Assembly (NCBI GenBank): GCA_028279215.1
Contig: JANQOF010000063.1
Span: forward strand, 62,001 to 126,000
Origin: Pirellulales bacterium
Lineage (GTDB): Bacteria; Planctomycetota; Planctomycetia; Pirellulales; Lacipirellulaceae
DNA: 64,000 bases
Reading direction: 5' to 3'
How positions within the stretch are numbered: position 1 is the stretch's first letter; the number at the start of each line of letters is the position of its first letter. The translations under genes were made by a program, and so were the position numbers. Positions 1-9,705 of the stretch are shown one piece after another. The notes under the pieces were generated by a model. It did not search any database and had not been told where the DNA came from. It worked only from the letters and a program-made list of their open reading frames with translations.

Positions 1-3000
1 CAACGACAGGCTTGTGTCGTCTTCAACGGGCTCATCGGATGCCAAGACCAGATCTGCAAGCTCCGCTTCGATTGCGTCGGCGGATGTATCGGTAGCGGAG
101 TCGTCATCTGCAACCAATCCCGTGCCAGAACTTGTAGTGGTCGCGGTCAGCCCGGGCAGGCCAAACGCCAGGCTGAGGTTGCTCGCCGTGCTGGATTCAT
201 CGATCGTCAGGAGCCTAGCATCGGCCCAGTCTGCGTGATCGTAACTTAGCCCATCTCCACCATCGGTTACGACCAGCCGAAGATCGCTGCCGCCAGCCAC
301 ATTGACATCGACGGATGAGGTTGCGGATGAACCGGTCACGACACCGCTGTCGTAAACCTGCAGTCCGTCGAGCCACACTTCAAACGTAACCTGGCCAAGG
401 TTCCCAACTTCGTCGTCCACGCCCACATCGGAAACGAAACGGTCGTACTGTCCCTGCAGGTCGAACACGATCTCGGATGCGGAATGAACTCCAAGACCTT
501 TCGCATAGGTCGTGCCATTGAGCGTCAGCATGTTTCCGTCGGTGCTGCCCTGTTCACCATTGCTGCGGTCTCTCTCCACGGGCCCCCACCCGTTGATCGG
601 GGTACCTACGAAGGGCAGATCGCTAAGGTAGGTTTGCGTGAAGCTCCCCACCCCCTGAATCGTAATGGTCAACGTAGCGGAATCGACGCCTCCGTTGCCA
701 TCGGCGATCGCATAACTAAACACGTCGGTGGCCGTTTCGCCGCTAACCAAGGTCTGCACCACCGCATTGGTGTTGTCGAGCGTATAAGCATAGCCTCCAG
801 CGGTGCTCCAATCGAGCGTACCGAAAACACCCACCACGGCGACCGCTGCGTCGGTTTCGCCGTTCACCGAGGCGACGGTAAGGAGATCTTCGTCAGGATC
901 GCTGTCGTTCTGAAGCAAGTCACCCGTTGCTGGCGCGATGTCGCCCTCGGTCACCGAGTTGACATCGTCCACCGCCTCTGGCGCGAAGTTAACGCTTGCA
1001 AGACTTACCAGCTTGGCATCTGCCCAGTTGGCATGGTCGTAGGCGAGGCCATCGCCACCGTCGGTGACGACCAACCTCAGTAGAGTGCCGCCCGCAACGC
1101 TTACCCCCACAGTTTGCGTTAGAGAGGAACCAGTCATGACGCCACTATCGAAAATCTGCACGCCATCGAGCCATACTTCGAACGTTACTTGGCCAAGGTT
1201 TCCAACTTCGTCATCAACTCCAATGTCGGCGACGAACTGATCGAATTGCTCTTGGAGGTCAAACACCAATTCCGATGCGGAGTGAACGCCGAAACCCTTT
1301 GTGTAGGTCGTGCCTTCGAGCGTTAGCGTGTTGCCGTCCGCCGGGCCGTTCTCGCCGTTGCTCCTGTCGCGTTCCACCGGCCCGAAACCATTGACGGGCG
1401 GAGAGGCAAACGGCCAATCGCTTAGATACACCGACTCGGTGTTGTCCACTCCTTGGATAGTAACCGTCAATGTTGAAGTGTCCGTACCACCATTTCCGTC
1501 GGCAATGGTGTAGTCGAATACATCCGTCAACACCTCTCCCAAACCTAAGGCCAAGACGACGGGATTGTTATTGTCGACTCGATAGATGTAAGTTCCTGAA
1601 CCGTCCCAGTCGAGTGTGCCGTAGGCACCGGCCACATTGACTTGGTCGTCAGCAGACGCCGCGACCGACTGGATGACCAACAGGTCGTCGTTGGGATCGC
1701 TGTCGTTCACCAGCAGGTCGCCGGCGACCGGATCCGTCTCTCCTTCAGCGATGGAGTTTAAGTCGGCCGCTGCCACCGGCGGTAGATTCGCGGACGGAGA
1801 GGCCAACAACTTGGCGTCCGCCCAATCGGCGTGGTCGTAGCTGGCGCCATCGTCAGCGTCCGTGACGATGAGTCGGAGTTCTGTTCCGCCTGCCACACTT
1901 ACATCGATCGATTCCGTCGGCGACGCGCCGGTAAGTACACCGCTACCATAAACCTGGGTGCCGTCGAGCCACACTTCGAATGTGACAGACCCAAGCCCGT
2001 CGACCTCGTCGTCGACGCCCACGTCGGCATTGAAGCGATCGAACTGGCCCTGCAGACTATAGACGATTTCCGACGCCGAATGGGCGCCAAGGCCTTTGGC
2101 GTACGTGACGCCATCGAGTGTGATTGGATTTCCGTCGGAGCTGCCTTGTTCGCCGTTACTACGGTCGCGTTCCACGGGTCCCCAACCGTTGACGGGCGTC
2201 CCTACAAACGCAAGATCGCTGAGATAGGTGATCGAGAACGGGGCGAAGTTGGCAATGATCGTATCGGGCGTTGGGCCAACCACCACGTCGTGGCTAATGG
2301 CGCCGCCATCCGACCATGACTCAAACTCGTAGAGCGTGCCATCGTCAACCTGCGGAGACAAGACACTGATCGTGTTCAGCGAGTTGACCACAAGCGTCTG
2401 GTCGAATGGTGCCGTCTTCGTGCGCCCATTGAAGTCAACCTGCAACCCGGTTGGCACCGTATCGAACGAATAGACCACGGTCTGCGGGTCGACTCGAATC
2501 ACCTCGGTGGTAACGAGCCCGTCCGAATCGGTCGCCGAAAGCTCGACCTCAAAGAACACGGGGAACTCCCAGTCGGGCACGGTGTACTGCCCCGACCCCG
2601 CGCCGCTGATGACTTGCTGATTGCGTATGTTAAAGTCGTTTGGATTCTCTTCAGATGCCTGAAAGAATGTGAAAGTCCAGGTGAGCGCAGAATCGTCGAG
2701 TCGATCGGTTTCGTCCACGGCGTCGTCTTCGTAGGCGAGTCCCGAAAAGTTGATGACTTCACCTACCGAGAATAGTTGCCCCACGGTCGGCGAATCGATG
2801 AGAACGGTCGGCGGATCGCCAACATTGACTATCAGTGAATCCACATGGGTCAGCCCTTGCGAATCAGTCGCTCGCAAGCTTACGTTGTAACCACCAATTG
2901 AAGGATAGGTGAAACTCGGCTGGGGTGAAGTGGAATCGTCGAACTGCCCGTCGCCGTCCAAGTCCCACTCGTAGCTCGCAATAACGTCGCCGGGATCGGT

Positions 3001-4878
3001 GTCGAACGAAGTCGTTCCGTCGAAGTTCACCGTTAGTGGAGCGGCGCCCGATTGCACGTCGGCGATCGCCACGGCGGTGGGCGGCAAGTTGTCTGCGAAG
3101 TACGTAATGCGTCGAATCTTCCCGCCAAGTAGATCGGTATAGTAGATGTCCCCATCCGGCCCCGCGTAAAGTCCGACCGAATTGGCGGACGGCCCAAACA
3201 CCGTGGCAATGGAATTCGGGTCAGGTTCGCCGTCGACCCCTGCATGCATCACCCAGATGCGAGCCCGGTTGAAGTCGGAGAAGAACAACGCCCCATCGAA
3301 AGCCATCGGGTAGTTTGTCCCGCTGTAAAACGCTAGTCCAGAGATTGCGGAACTACCTATCGGTTCGTCGGTTCCAGGATCTACCTGTTCGGTGTGCCTG
3401 TATTTGAAGAATGGCTCGGCATGCAACTTGGGGTTATTCGGGTCGTTGCTGACGTCTTGGTATAGCTGTTCAATCAGCGGGAGATTGAGGCCATCGTAGC
3501 CACCTTGCGGTCCATCGCCCTCATACGCCGGCCAACCAAAGTTCTCAACGATTGAATCGACCGGATCGCGCACCACGTTGATTTCTTCAAACGTATTCCA
3601 GCCCACGTCTCCCACCCACACTTCACCGTTGTCGCGAACGGTGAATCGGAACGGGTTGCGGAGCCCATAAGCCAATACGCGTTCGGCGTTTGGATCGTCG
3701 TTGGCCCCGTATCGATCGTATAGCGGGTTGGTAGGCACTGCGGCTCCCGTGTCGGGATGCACGCGAATGATGGTACCGTCGAGGCTCACCGGGTCGACAC
3801 TGGGATCCTCGGGCGACGTTCGCAGGTCCAGGCTGCGCAGCGCACCGCCTTCGTTTGGTGGATCGTTGAGTGCGTCGCTGCCCAACAAACTGTCGAACTG
3901 CCCAAAGTCGGAGAAGCCAAAACTGGCGCCGTCGCCGGCACTAACGTATAGCATTCCGTCGGGACCGAACTCAACCGACCCAACCGCATGGCTAGGATAC
4001 TGGCTCGGCCAATCATTGATCAGCACAAGTTCGTTCCCGTCCCACAACCCGTCACCTCCAACGGTCAATCGCGATAGGTTGGAGCTAACAGGCGGACCAT
4101 TGCCACTGGTTCCGGGTCCGCTATCGTTTGTCCCATCAGCACTTGGCCAGGCGGGAAACGGGCTTCCGTCGAGCGGCGCGTTGTACGTGTAGTGAACATA
4201 CACGTATGGCGACGCCGGGAAGTCGGGATGCAGATCCATGCCGAGCAAACCACGATCCCAGTAGTTGTGAACTTGTGGTCGCAGGTCGGCAAATACCTCG
4301 GGACCGTTGGGATCGTCAAGTCCGTCGAACACCTTGATTAGACCACTTTTCTCCGCGACGAACACACGCCCGTCATCAGCGAAACGCACAACCGTTGGCT
4401 GAATGAGACCGTCGAGAGCGACAATGTCTTGAAACGTCGGCGCTTGGGTTGTAAATGCCCACAAGTAAGGCGCATCGATCGGAGTGCCGGTGCCGCTCTC
4501 GAGAATTCCATTCGTGACCGTAACGGCGTAGTAGTTGGACGTAGAAAGCAGCGGTGAGTCTGGATTTAGCGTGGCTGTGTTCGTCGCCGAATCGTATGTG
4601 ACCGTCGACGGTACGAGAGCGCCCGCGGGATTGCGAAGCTGTATCGTGTCGACATTGACCGTTGCGGCGTCCGCGTCAAAGTCGAAGCTTATCGAGATGT
4701 TATCACCAAGACCAACGTTCTGTTGGCCATTCCACGGCGAAACCGTTGCAACGCCGTTGAGCATGCAACGTTGTTCGAGCAATTCGGCATGGAGTCTAGA
4801 ATGCGTTGGGGTTTGTGTTGGTGTCTTGCGGCGGTTTCTTGGTGAGTAGTCTCTTATGAAATTCAAGTCAGATCTCAT
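1..4878 (-). CDS. Giant secreted protein: glucose/sorbosone-dehydrogenase propeller, PKD and three NPCBM domains (3' end outside window)
   Basis: The frame is open from ATG at 4878 to the window edge, about 1,626 codons. The motif LEQRCMLNG at residues 34-42 fits the LEPR-XLL type N-terminal signal of planctomycete exported giants. An Ig-like Big_5 domain follows (about 45-135). A six-bladed GSDH-type propeller spans about 145-593, with phrases such as FADDGRVFVAEKSGLIKVFD and GLRNPFRFTVRDNGEVWVGD. A PKD domain lies at about 596-683 and a second Ig-like segment at about 690-830. Three NPCBM/NEW2 carbohydrate-binding domains at about 883-1024, 1150-1291 and 1417-1556 alternate with cadherin-like/VCBS segments. 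The protein is probably exported and binds or oxidises sugars outside the cytoplasm; activity is inferred from the fold family only. The C-terminus and any sorting tail are not visible. Confidence 0.85.
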   Translation of the reverse strand, partial: MRSDLNFIRDYSPRNRRKTPTQTPTHSRLHAELLEQRCMLNGVATVSPWNGQQNVGLGDNISISFDFDADAATVNVDTIQLRNPAGALVPSTVTYDSATNTATLNPDSPLLSTSNYYAVTVTNGILESGTGTPIDAPYLWAFTTQAPTFQDIVALDGLIQPTVVRFADDGRVFVAEKSGLIKVFDGLDDPNGPEVFADLRPQVHNYWDRGLLGMDLHPDFPASPYVYVHYTYNAPLDGSPFPAWPSADGTNDSGPGTSGNGPPVSSNLSRLTVGGDGLWDGNELVLINDWPSQYPSHAVGSVEFGPDGMLYVSAGDGASFGFSDFGQFDSLLGSDALNDPPNEGGALRSLDLRTSPEDPSVDPVSLDGTIIRVHPDTGAAVPTNPLYDRYGANDDPNAERVLAYGLRNPFRFTVRDNGEVWVGDVGWNTFEEINVVRDPVDSIVENFGWPAYEGDGPQGGYDGLNLPLIEQLYQDVSNDPNNPKLHAEPFFKYRHTEQVDPGTDEPIGSSAISGLAFYSGTNYPMAFDGALFFSDFNRARIWVMHAGVDGEPDPNSIATVFGPSANSVGLYAGPDGDIYYTDLLGGKIRRITYFADNLPPTAVAIADVQSGAAPLTVNFDGTTSFDTDPGDVIASYEWDLDGDGQFDDSTSPQPSFTYPSIGGYNVSLRATDSQGLTHVDSLIVNVGDPPTVLIDSPTVGQLFSVGEVINFSGLAYEDDAVDETDRLDDSALTWTFTFFQASEENPNDFNIRNQQVISGAGSGQYTVPDWEFPVFFEVELSATDSDGLVTTEVIRVDPQTVVYSFDTVPTGLQVDFNGRTKTAPFDQTLVVNSLNTISVLSPQVDDGTLYEFESWSDGGAISHDVVVGPTPDTIIANFAPFSITYLSDLAFVGTPVNGWGPVERDRSNGEQGSSDGNPITLDGVTYAKGLGAHSASEIVYSLQGQFDRFNADVGVDDEVDGLGSVTFEVWLDGTQVYGSGVLTGASPTESIDVSVAGGTELRLIVTDADDGASYDHADWADAKLLASPSANLPPVAAADLNSIAEGETDPVAGDLLVNDSDPNDDLLVIQSVAASADDQVNVAGAYGTLDWDGSGTYIYRVDNNNPVVLALGLGEVLTDVFDYTIADGNGGTDTSTLTVTIQGVDNTESVYLSDWPFASPPVNGFGPVERDRSNGENGPADGNTLTLEGTTYTKGFGVHSASELVFDLQEQFDQFVADIGVDDEVGNLGQVTFEVWLDGVQIFDSGVMTGSSLTQTVGVSVAGGTLLRLVVTDGGDGLAYDHANWADAKLVSLASVNFAPEAVDDVNSVTEGDIAPATGDLLQNDSDPDEDLLTVASVNGETDAAVAVVGVFGTLDWSTAGGYAYTLDNTNAVVQTLVSGETATDVFSYAIADGNGGVDSATLTITIQGVGSFTQTYLSDLPFVGTPINGWGPVERDRSNGEQGSTDGNMLTLNGTTYAKGLGVHSASEIVFDLQGQYDRFVSDVGVDDEVGNLGQVTFEVWLDGLQVYDSGVVTGSSATSSVDVNVAGGSDLRLVVTDGGDGLSYDHADWADARLLTIDESSTASNLSLAFGLPGLTATTTSSGTGLVADDDSATDTSADAIEAELADLVLASDEPVEDDTSLSL

Positions 4879-4926
4879 CGTTCCATTGATGCGTGATTCA
4901 CATGTAGAATTGGTGCACTCCGAGCA

Positions 4927-4962
4927 ACCATGCCGATGGTCGTCGTCGTCCGTCGGCATGGT
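4927..4962. repeat. Perfect 10-bp inverted repeat upstream of the giant secreted protein
   Basis: ACCATGCCGA (4927-4936) and TCGGCATGGT (4953-4962) are perfect complements around a 16-nt loop. The repeat lies 49 bp 5' of the start codon at 4878, so it would fall in the 5' leader. No T-run follows on either strand, so it is not a standard terminator. It could be an operator or an mRNA hairpin. Confidence 0.6.
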
Positions 4963-5237
4963 CTATCCACTAAGTCCAACGTCGATTCGATTGTGGATAG
5001 CCGCGCAAATTCTACCTAGCCGCCGACGTCTTGCAACCGAGTGAAGACCAGAGGCACAGGTCGCTGCCTGGCTTCAGGTTAGTTGGCGGTGGCAACTTCT
5101 AGATGCGCTCGCTTCTAGCGATTCGTTGCTGCGCAAGCTGAGCGCGCTAACGAAAGTTAACCATGAGATTGCGACCCGCGGTGTCTGCGTATGGATGCCG
5201 AATCCACTTCGGCGAGGCGCCGATATTTCAGGTTCTT

Positions 5238-5259
5238 AACGCGCGTTCAATTATTGAAC
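5238..5259. promoter_or_regulatory. Overlapping palindromes, operator-like
   Basis: AACGCGCGTT (5238-5247) is a perfect palindrome. It overlaps GTTCAATTATTGAAC (5245-5259), a 7+1+7 perfect dyad. The size and symmetry suit a dimeric repressor site, but I cannot name a regulator. It sits between the export-protein stop and the next minus-strand gene. Confidence 0.4.
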
Positions 5260-5356
5260 AGTTAGCCCCACCATCGTGAGCGGAGCACGCCAGCACAATG
5301 ACAACTAGCCCCAAAGGAAGAAAACGGGCAATCACCCAAGTCTGCCAGCTCGTACG

Positions 5357-7372
5357 CTACGGCACCGTAGTGAAGTTCTGGAATTGATAGTTCCAACTGA
5401 TGGGAAACACCGAGTAAATGCCCCGTGTGAAGATCAACTCGATGGCATCGTCGGCGGCGAGAATCGGGTGCTTGGGCACCAGCACAATGTCGGAGTCCCG
5501 AAGCCATATTTCATCTGCTGGGCAAGGCGACCGACCATAAAGTGGCGGCCGAAGATTCAGCCGCGTTGCCATGAGGTTCCAGTTGTTGTCCCGACGAAAC
5601 ACAATGACGTGCCGCAAGTCGGCACCAATATTCCATCCTTCCGCAAGGGCGATGGACTGCATGACCGTAGTTGGGCCTTCAAGTGTGTAGCGACCAGGTG
5701 TCAACACTTCGCCCACCACAAAGACGTAACGCGGCGCGCGTTCTTGCAGGATTGGGGTGACTTCTAACCCTTTGACTATTTGAGAGTAGCGGGCATGGAT
5801 CTCTCGCTGCAATTCGTCGAGCGTCAGACCTTGTGCGGGCACCGATCCAATGGCTGGTAATTGGATCGTACCTTCGGGAGTTACGCGGGCAAGACGTTGT
5901 TGACCGCCCCGACCGAACCGACTATCGACTGCGGCAATCATTTCTGTTTGCTTGGTATTCGTTTCGATCGGTACGACTGAGATCTGTGGATCGGTAATGA
6001 ACTTGCTGTATGCCTCATCCAGGACTTTCCTTAGTTCTTCGATGGTTCGCCCGGCCGCGGGTACTTGCCCCAAGTCGCGGAGCGTGATCGTGCCATCGGA
6101 CTGGATAATCACTTCGCGGTTGACCGTCGGACTAGTAAGTGACTCAACCAGCACGCGGTCGCCGACCTCGAGTTGGTAGGGAGTCTTCGACACGTCACGG
6201 GTGAGTCGGAACACAAAATCCAGCAGGTCGTCGACACGTAGGCGGTAGACAGGAACATCCGCCGTTCGAGCCGGTCCAATATACTCGCCGTGGCCGAACG
6301 CCTCCCATGGAATCGGCCCTGCATCTTTCCAGTCGAACCTCGTCTCAAGTCCACGCCCAGCGCATTTTGGGCATCCAACGCAATGGAATCCATGCACGGG
6401 ACACGGCGAGTAGGGGCCAAGCGTCGTCGCTGGGGGACAAGGATGCATCATCGAAGGCACACTCTCGACGCCCGCCGCGATGGGCTCTGGCTGGGCGACG
6501 ACCGTGGTGTTAGCCACCAGTCGAGTCGATGGCTGTTGGCTGTTGTTGGTCGCACGGGGGCAAACGACGGAAGCCGCAATCGCACTTGGATTCTTCAAAT
6601 GGTCAACGACAAATCTCACGCCTGAATCCGACGTAGCAGCAGGAGCGGCTGAGTCACGGGACGCAACGCCTTGCGGTGTGGGCTGCTGGGTACCGGCTTG
6701 GATCGATTTGGCATGTACCAACTGGTCCGGAACTCGGTGCAGATGATTTGGCACCACTGTCCCACTGGCCAACATCGACTTCAGTTCACGGGACGGATCG
6801 TCGGCGACTTGGTTTGCCACCGGCAACACGGTCGAAGGACACTGTACCGACCAAGTCACGTCGAGCAAGTGTTCGTACTCGGCGTGGGCGGTGCTGCGGG
6901 GCTTGATAGGCTGGGCCCAGGCAATGGCGAGGTCGACCGCGGGCCACCCGGGCGGGCTGAGCACCTGGCTGACTTCATCGGCGACGTCGAGTTGGTCGAC
7001 TTGTTGGATGCCGCCTTGCGGGGCCGGTGGCGGAGGCACCTGGGTGAGCAAAGAAGGCTCGGACGCCTTCTGACCTTTACTATGGGGAATTGAATTTTCT
7101 CCGGCGGCTCGCTCATTCGCGTCCGCGCAGGTCTCCACGGGAATCATTGACGACGGGATCTGGAGCGGCGCCGCGCTCACGTTGCTGGTGGCCGCATCCG
7201 ACGTGACGACGGCGTCTAATCCCTCATCGAGCGGGATCAAGTACATTGCGGCCGGGTTGGAGAGCTCTGGTGCCGGTTGTTGGTCTGCTCCAGATGCAGC
7301 GTGACACGCCATGCCCACAGACAGACCGGCAGCGAAGCATCCAACACGGATGGTTATGCCTACTAACTGCAT
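5357..7372 (-). CDS. Polysaccharide export protein (Wza/Poly_export-SLBB family)
   Basis: This is likely the outer-membrane or periplasmic export component of an exopolysaccharide pathway. I chose ATG 7372 because it follows GGAAACGGAAG and opens a clean signal peptide (MQLVGITIRVGCFAAGLSVG); a longer frame to 7585 would overlap the upstream gene. Residues 30-320 are low-complexity and proline-rich. A Cys cluster (CPVHGFHCVGCPKCAGRG) follows at about 325-342. Two Poly_export segments lie at about 365-475 and 477-540, and an SLBB-like segment (VFVVGEVLTPGRYTLEGPTT) at about 545-580. At about 671 residues it is nearly twice the length of E. coli Wza, the excess being the N-terminal linker. It lies 70 bp behind the TPR gene, probably in one operon. 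No Wzx, Wzy or Wzc partner is in the window. Confidence 0.87.
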   Translation of the reverse strand: MQLVGITIRVGCFAAGLSVGMACHAASGADQQPAPELSNPAAMYLIPLDEGLDAVVTSDAATSNVSAAPLQIPSSMIPVETCADANERAAGENSIPHSKGQKASEPSLLTQVPPPPAPQGGIQQVDQLDVADEVSQVLSPPGWPAVDLAIAWAQPIKPRSTAHAEYEHLLDVTWSVQCPSTVLPVANQVADDPSRELKSMLASGTVVPNHLHRVPDQLVHAKSIQAGTQQPTPQGVASRDSAAPAATSDSGVRFVVDHLKNPSAIAASVVCPRATNNSQQPSTRLVANTTVVAQPEPIAAGVESVPSMMHPCPPATTLGPYSPCPVHGFHCVGCPKCAGRGLETRFDWKDAGPIPWEAFGHGEYIGPARTADVPVYRLRVDDLLDFVFRLTRDVSKTPYQLEVGDRVLVESLTSPTVNREVIIQSDGTITLRDLGQVPAAGRTIEELRKVLDEAYSKFITDPQISVVPIETNTKQTEMIAAVDSRFGRGGQQRLARVTPEGTIQLPAIGSVPAQGLTLDELQREIHARYSQIVKGLEVTPILQERAPRYVFVVGEVLTPGRYTLEGPTTVMQSIALAEGWNIGADLRHVIVFRRDNNWNLMATRLNLRPPLYGRSPCPADEIWLRDSDIVLVPKHPILAADDAIELIFTRGIYSVFPISWNYQFQNFTTVP

Positions 7373-7442
7373 TCGAACTTCCGTTTCCTTTACCGCCCAA
7401 TCTTTGATTGGCAGCGCCGCGATTGATCGTCCATCCCCAACG

Positions 7443-8507
7443 TCATCCACGCTTTCGCCAATTGGGAAGCGACATGACTTTGCGCAACAGTCCACCCTCT
7501 TTTTCGCCATCCGACTCTTCGTTCGAGGAAGCCGATCGGGGCACAGCGTCGTCGTTCGCGGGCTGTTTCTCTGATCGACTATCAACTAGCGCCGTCCGAG
7601 CATCGTTGTCGTCGATGGTATGGCCCGCAACGGCGTTAAACTCTTCCAGGTCGACCCAGGCGATTTGAGGAGTACGGCCTGCCTCGCTCTTAGCGGTCTC
7701 AAGCAGTATTTGTTTCTGATTTCGAGCTTGCATGGCCAGTTCCGGCTTGCCAAGTAAATCGTAAACTCGAGCCAGGTTGTGCCACGTCGCGGGTCGTTGT
7801 TCGGCTTGCAAGCTGAGGGTAAATGCCTGGCGTGCGGGCTCGAGCCTACCGTACTTGGTGAATAGCACGCCGAGTTCATTGGCTGCCAGTGCGTTCGTTG
7901 GATCCACAGCTATGGCCGCCTGAAACAACGCAATCGCCTTGGCAGGGGCGGTCGATTCGTGTTTGTCGACCAACAGGAGCGCCTGAATCTGAGCGAGTCC
8001 GCTGAGCGCGCAAGACGCTAGCGGTTCACCATCTACTGCGCGGATCAACTGAGTGCTGGCATAGTTGTAGTAGCCCTGCAACGCGGCCAACGGCGCAATT
8101 GGTTGTGTAGAGTTCTGCAGCACGGTCGTCTTGTGGCCAACAATCTGCGGCCGGACATCGGCACCGGCGTTTTCGGGTAGATACCGAGCGAAATCGTCCG
8201 ATTCGTCGAACGCTCGGCGTGCGGCAGCCAACGCCTCGGAGCGAGTGGCACCGCCGTGCATGGCATCCAGCCGGTGTGCCGAGAGCCACAGAGCTTTGAA
8301 ATACTCTTGCTCTGCCGATAGGCAGGCCCCTCGTTCAGCAAGACTTAGCGCGTACCGATTGTGAACCCCAATCAGATGCGAAATGTGAGAGACAGAATCG
8401 CGTGTCGCCGGCGGCGGGACTGCCTGGGCATTACCCACAGTTGCGCACGTCCAAAGCGCGGGTGCAAACAGAGTGACAATCAGTAGTCGTAGTCGCCCGT
8501 ACATCAT
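7443..8507 (-). CDS. Exported tetratricopeptide-repeat protein
   Basis: The 354-residue product starts with a hydrophobic signal segment (LRLLIVTLFAPALWTCATVG) ending near a likely signal-peptidase site at about residue 28. TPR motifs are clearest at about 190-265 (AIALFQAAIAVDPTNALAAN, ARQAFTLSLQAEQRPATWHN, LARVYDLLGKPELAMQARN). The C-terminus is charged and disordered and ends in NWRKRG. The gene immediately precedes the polysaccharide-export gene on the same strand, so a scaffold or accessory role in polymer export is likely but not proven. ATG 8507 and the ATG one codon later are both possible starts. Confidence 0.8.
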   Translation of the reverse strand: MMYGRLRLLIVTLFAPALWTCATVGNAQAVPPPATRDSVSHISHLIGVHNRYALSLAERGACLSAEQEYFKALWLSAHRLDAMHGGATRSEALAAARRAFDESDDFARYLPENAGADVRPQIVGHKTTVLQNSTQPIAPLAALQGYYNYASTQLIRAVDGEPLASCALSGLAQIQALLLVDKHESTAPAKAIALFQAAIAVDPTNALAANELGVLFTKYGRLEPARQAFTLSLQAEQRPATWHNLARVYDLLGKPELAMQARNQKQILLETAKSEAGRTPQIAWVDLEEFNAVAGHTIDDNDARTALVDSRSEKQPANDDAVPRSASSNEESDGEKEGGLLRKVMSLPNWRKRG

Positions 8508-8849
8508 TTGGTCCCTGTCGACTAATCAGCGATCGTCGCCCCGTGTGTGCGTAGGGCCACGCTTTGCAAGTATCGTCCGCGCTGTTCCGTGCAATCATTC
8601 GAATCGGAATGGCAGGCAGATCCTACGCCAGCCGCACATTTTACCTGGCCCTCGACGATGCCCCATTTAGTGCAGGATGTCTCGTCACATGCAAGCACGT
8701 GGACGCAAGTCGTCCTACAGCACCAACTTCGCCATCGATGGCGGCGCACGCGATGCTAGCTCTCCGGTTGGTCATGTCGGTTTCGCTATGCGCAGAAGCC
8801 TAGTTGTGCTACGTTCCGCCATCGCCTACCCAAGAGAGTCAATGGATTG
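8508..8849. other. Divergent intergenic region, 342 bp, no gene recognised
   Basis: The region lies between the minus-strand TPR/export operon and a plus-strand small gene and must carry both promoters. Short open frames exist on both strands but lack a good start, length or recognisable protein. I see no convincing hairpin or sigma-70 pair. Confidence 0.5.
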
Positions 8850-9083
8850 ATGTCACCAGGCAAGAACCTCGACCTTTCGAGCGAGTCCCCTCAATCGCAC
8901 TCATCGCCCCTCAAGGAGCGTCGGTATGTGGGCGTCCACTTCGCTTGCTGCGACGTGTACCAGCGGATTTACGTCAACCAAGACCAAACCGCCTACGTCG
9001 GACACTGCCCAAAGTGCGCCCGGCGAATCCGGTTTGAAATTGGCCCCGGGGGCACCGATGCTCGCTTGTTTCAGGCATCGTAA
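8850..9083 (+). CDS. Small cysteine-containing conserved planctomycete protein
   Basis: The product has about 77 residues. The conserved core is GVHFACCDVYQRIYVNQDQ followed by AYVGHCPKCARRIRF and GPGGTDARLF. The CC and CPKC pairs suggest a small zinc ribbon. I have seen this general pattern in planctomycete hypothetical proteins, so I regard it as real, but its function is unknown. ATG 8850 was chosen over the TTG one codon earlier. The next gene follows about 100 bp later on the same strand. Confidence 0.7.
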   Translation: MSPGKNLDLSSESPQSHSSPLKERRYVGVHFACCDVYQRIYVNQDQTAYVGHCPKCARRIRFEIGPGGTDARLFQAS

Positions 9084-9182
9084 ACGCCTACGGGGCAACC
9101 GGTGAACAAATCGCGTTGCATTAGGTGGCCAATTTCGCTAGGTTCTCCGGGCCAATTCGCGCGCCGCGAGGGAGATGCACCC

Positions 9183-9677
9183 GTGCTAGATTTCGAAGTG
9201 AAACGATGTTCGCGTCGATGCACTGCCACCGACGGCGTGCTTTCGCCTGGCGAAGTCTACTACTCGGTGCTGCAAGTGCAGGGGGCCGACGTCGTACGAC
9301 GAGACTTTTCGGCGGACGCATGGAACGGCCCCCCCGACGAAGCGCTCGGGTGGTGGGAGTCGCGAATGCCGGAGAGCGATACCGCCAAACCGAAACTCGC
9401 CCCCCGAGAAGTGGCGCTGGAATTGTTCGACCGCTGGTCCGATCAGCCCAAGATGGGCGACGCCGTCTACATCCTAGCGTTGTTTCTAGTGCGAAAACGA
9501 GTGTTTCGGTTTGCAGAATCGGCTTTGGACATCCAATGCGAGTTGCCCGACACGCTGCGACTGGTGTGTCCCTCGCGCGCAGCCGAGTACGACGTGCGGG
9601 CCGTGGACGTGAGTGCTGAACGTGCCGCCGAGATTCAGGATCAACTGGTAGAGTTGCTCTATAGCGACGACGCCTAA
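9183..9677 (+). CDS. Conserved planctomycete protein of unknown function
   Basis: GTG 9183 is preferred because AGGGAG lies 8 nt upstream and the protein then begins at the conserved VLDFEVKRCSRRCTATDGVL. A longer frame from 9102 lacks a comparable site. The product has about 164 residues, no signal peptide, a Cys-x3-Cys pair near the N-terminus, a PPDEALGWWESRMPE segment in the middle and a helical C-terminus. It reads as a cytoplasmic planctomycete-specific family. The following lipoprotein gene starts 28 bp after its stop, so the two are probably cotranscribed. No biochemical role can be assigned. Confidence 0.72.
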   Translation: MLDFEVKRCSRRCTATDGVLSPGEVYYSVLQVQGADVVRRDFSADAWNGPPDEALGWWESRMPESDTAKPKLAPREVALELFDRWSDQPKMGDAVYILALFLVRKRVFRFAESALDIQCELPDTLRLVCPSRAAEYDVRAVDVSAERAAEIQDQLVELLYSDDA

Positions 9678-9705
9678 CCTACCTAGCCGCTACCGCGAGA
9701 ATCGC

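Larger units (their letters stand above)
4879..5356. other. Intergenic region, 478 bp, two dyads, no gene
   Basis: I see no credible coding frame here. It lies between two minus-strand genes and would hold the 3' end of the polysaccharide-export transcript and the promoter of the giant secreted protein. It contains a 10-bp inverted repeat (4927-4962) and two overlapping palindromes (5238-5259), listed separately. Confidence 0.6.

Noticed and set aside
1-4850. Several plus-strand frames of 60-200 codons opposite the giant minus-strand gene
   Set aside because: They are antisense shadows of a GC-rich coding strand; the minus-strand frame is continuous and gives recognisable domains.
7373-7585. 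Longer start for the polysaccharide-export protein (71 extra residues)
   Set aside because: It overlaps the end of the TPR gene, is not signal-peptide-like, and ATG 7372 has a good ribosome binding site and signal peptide.
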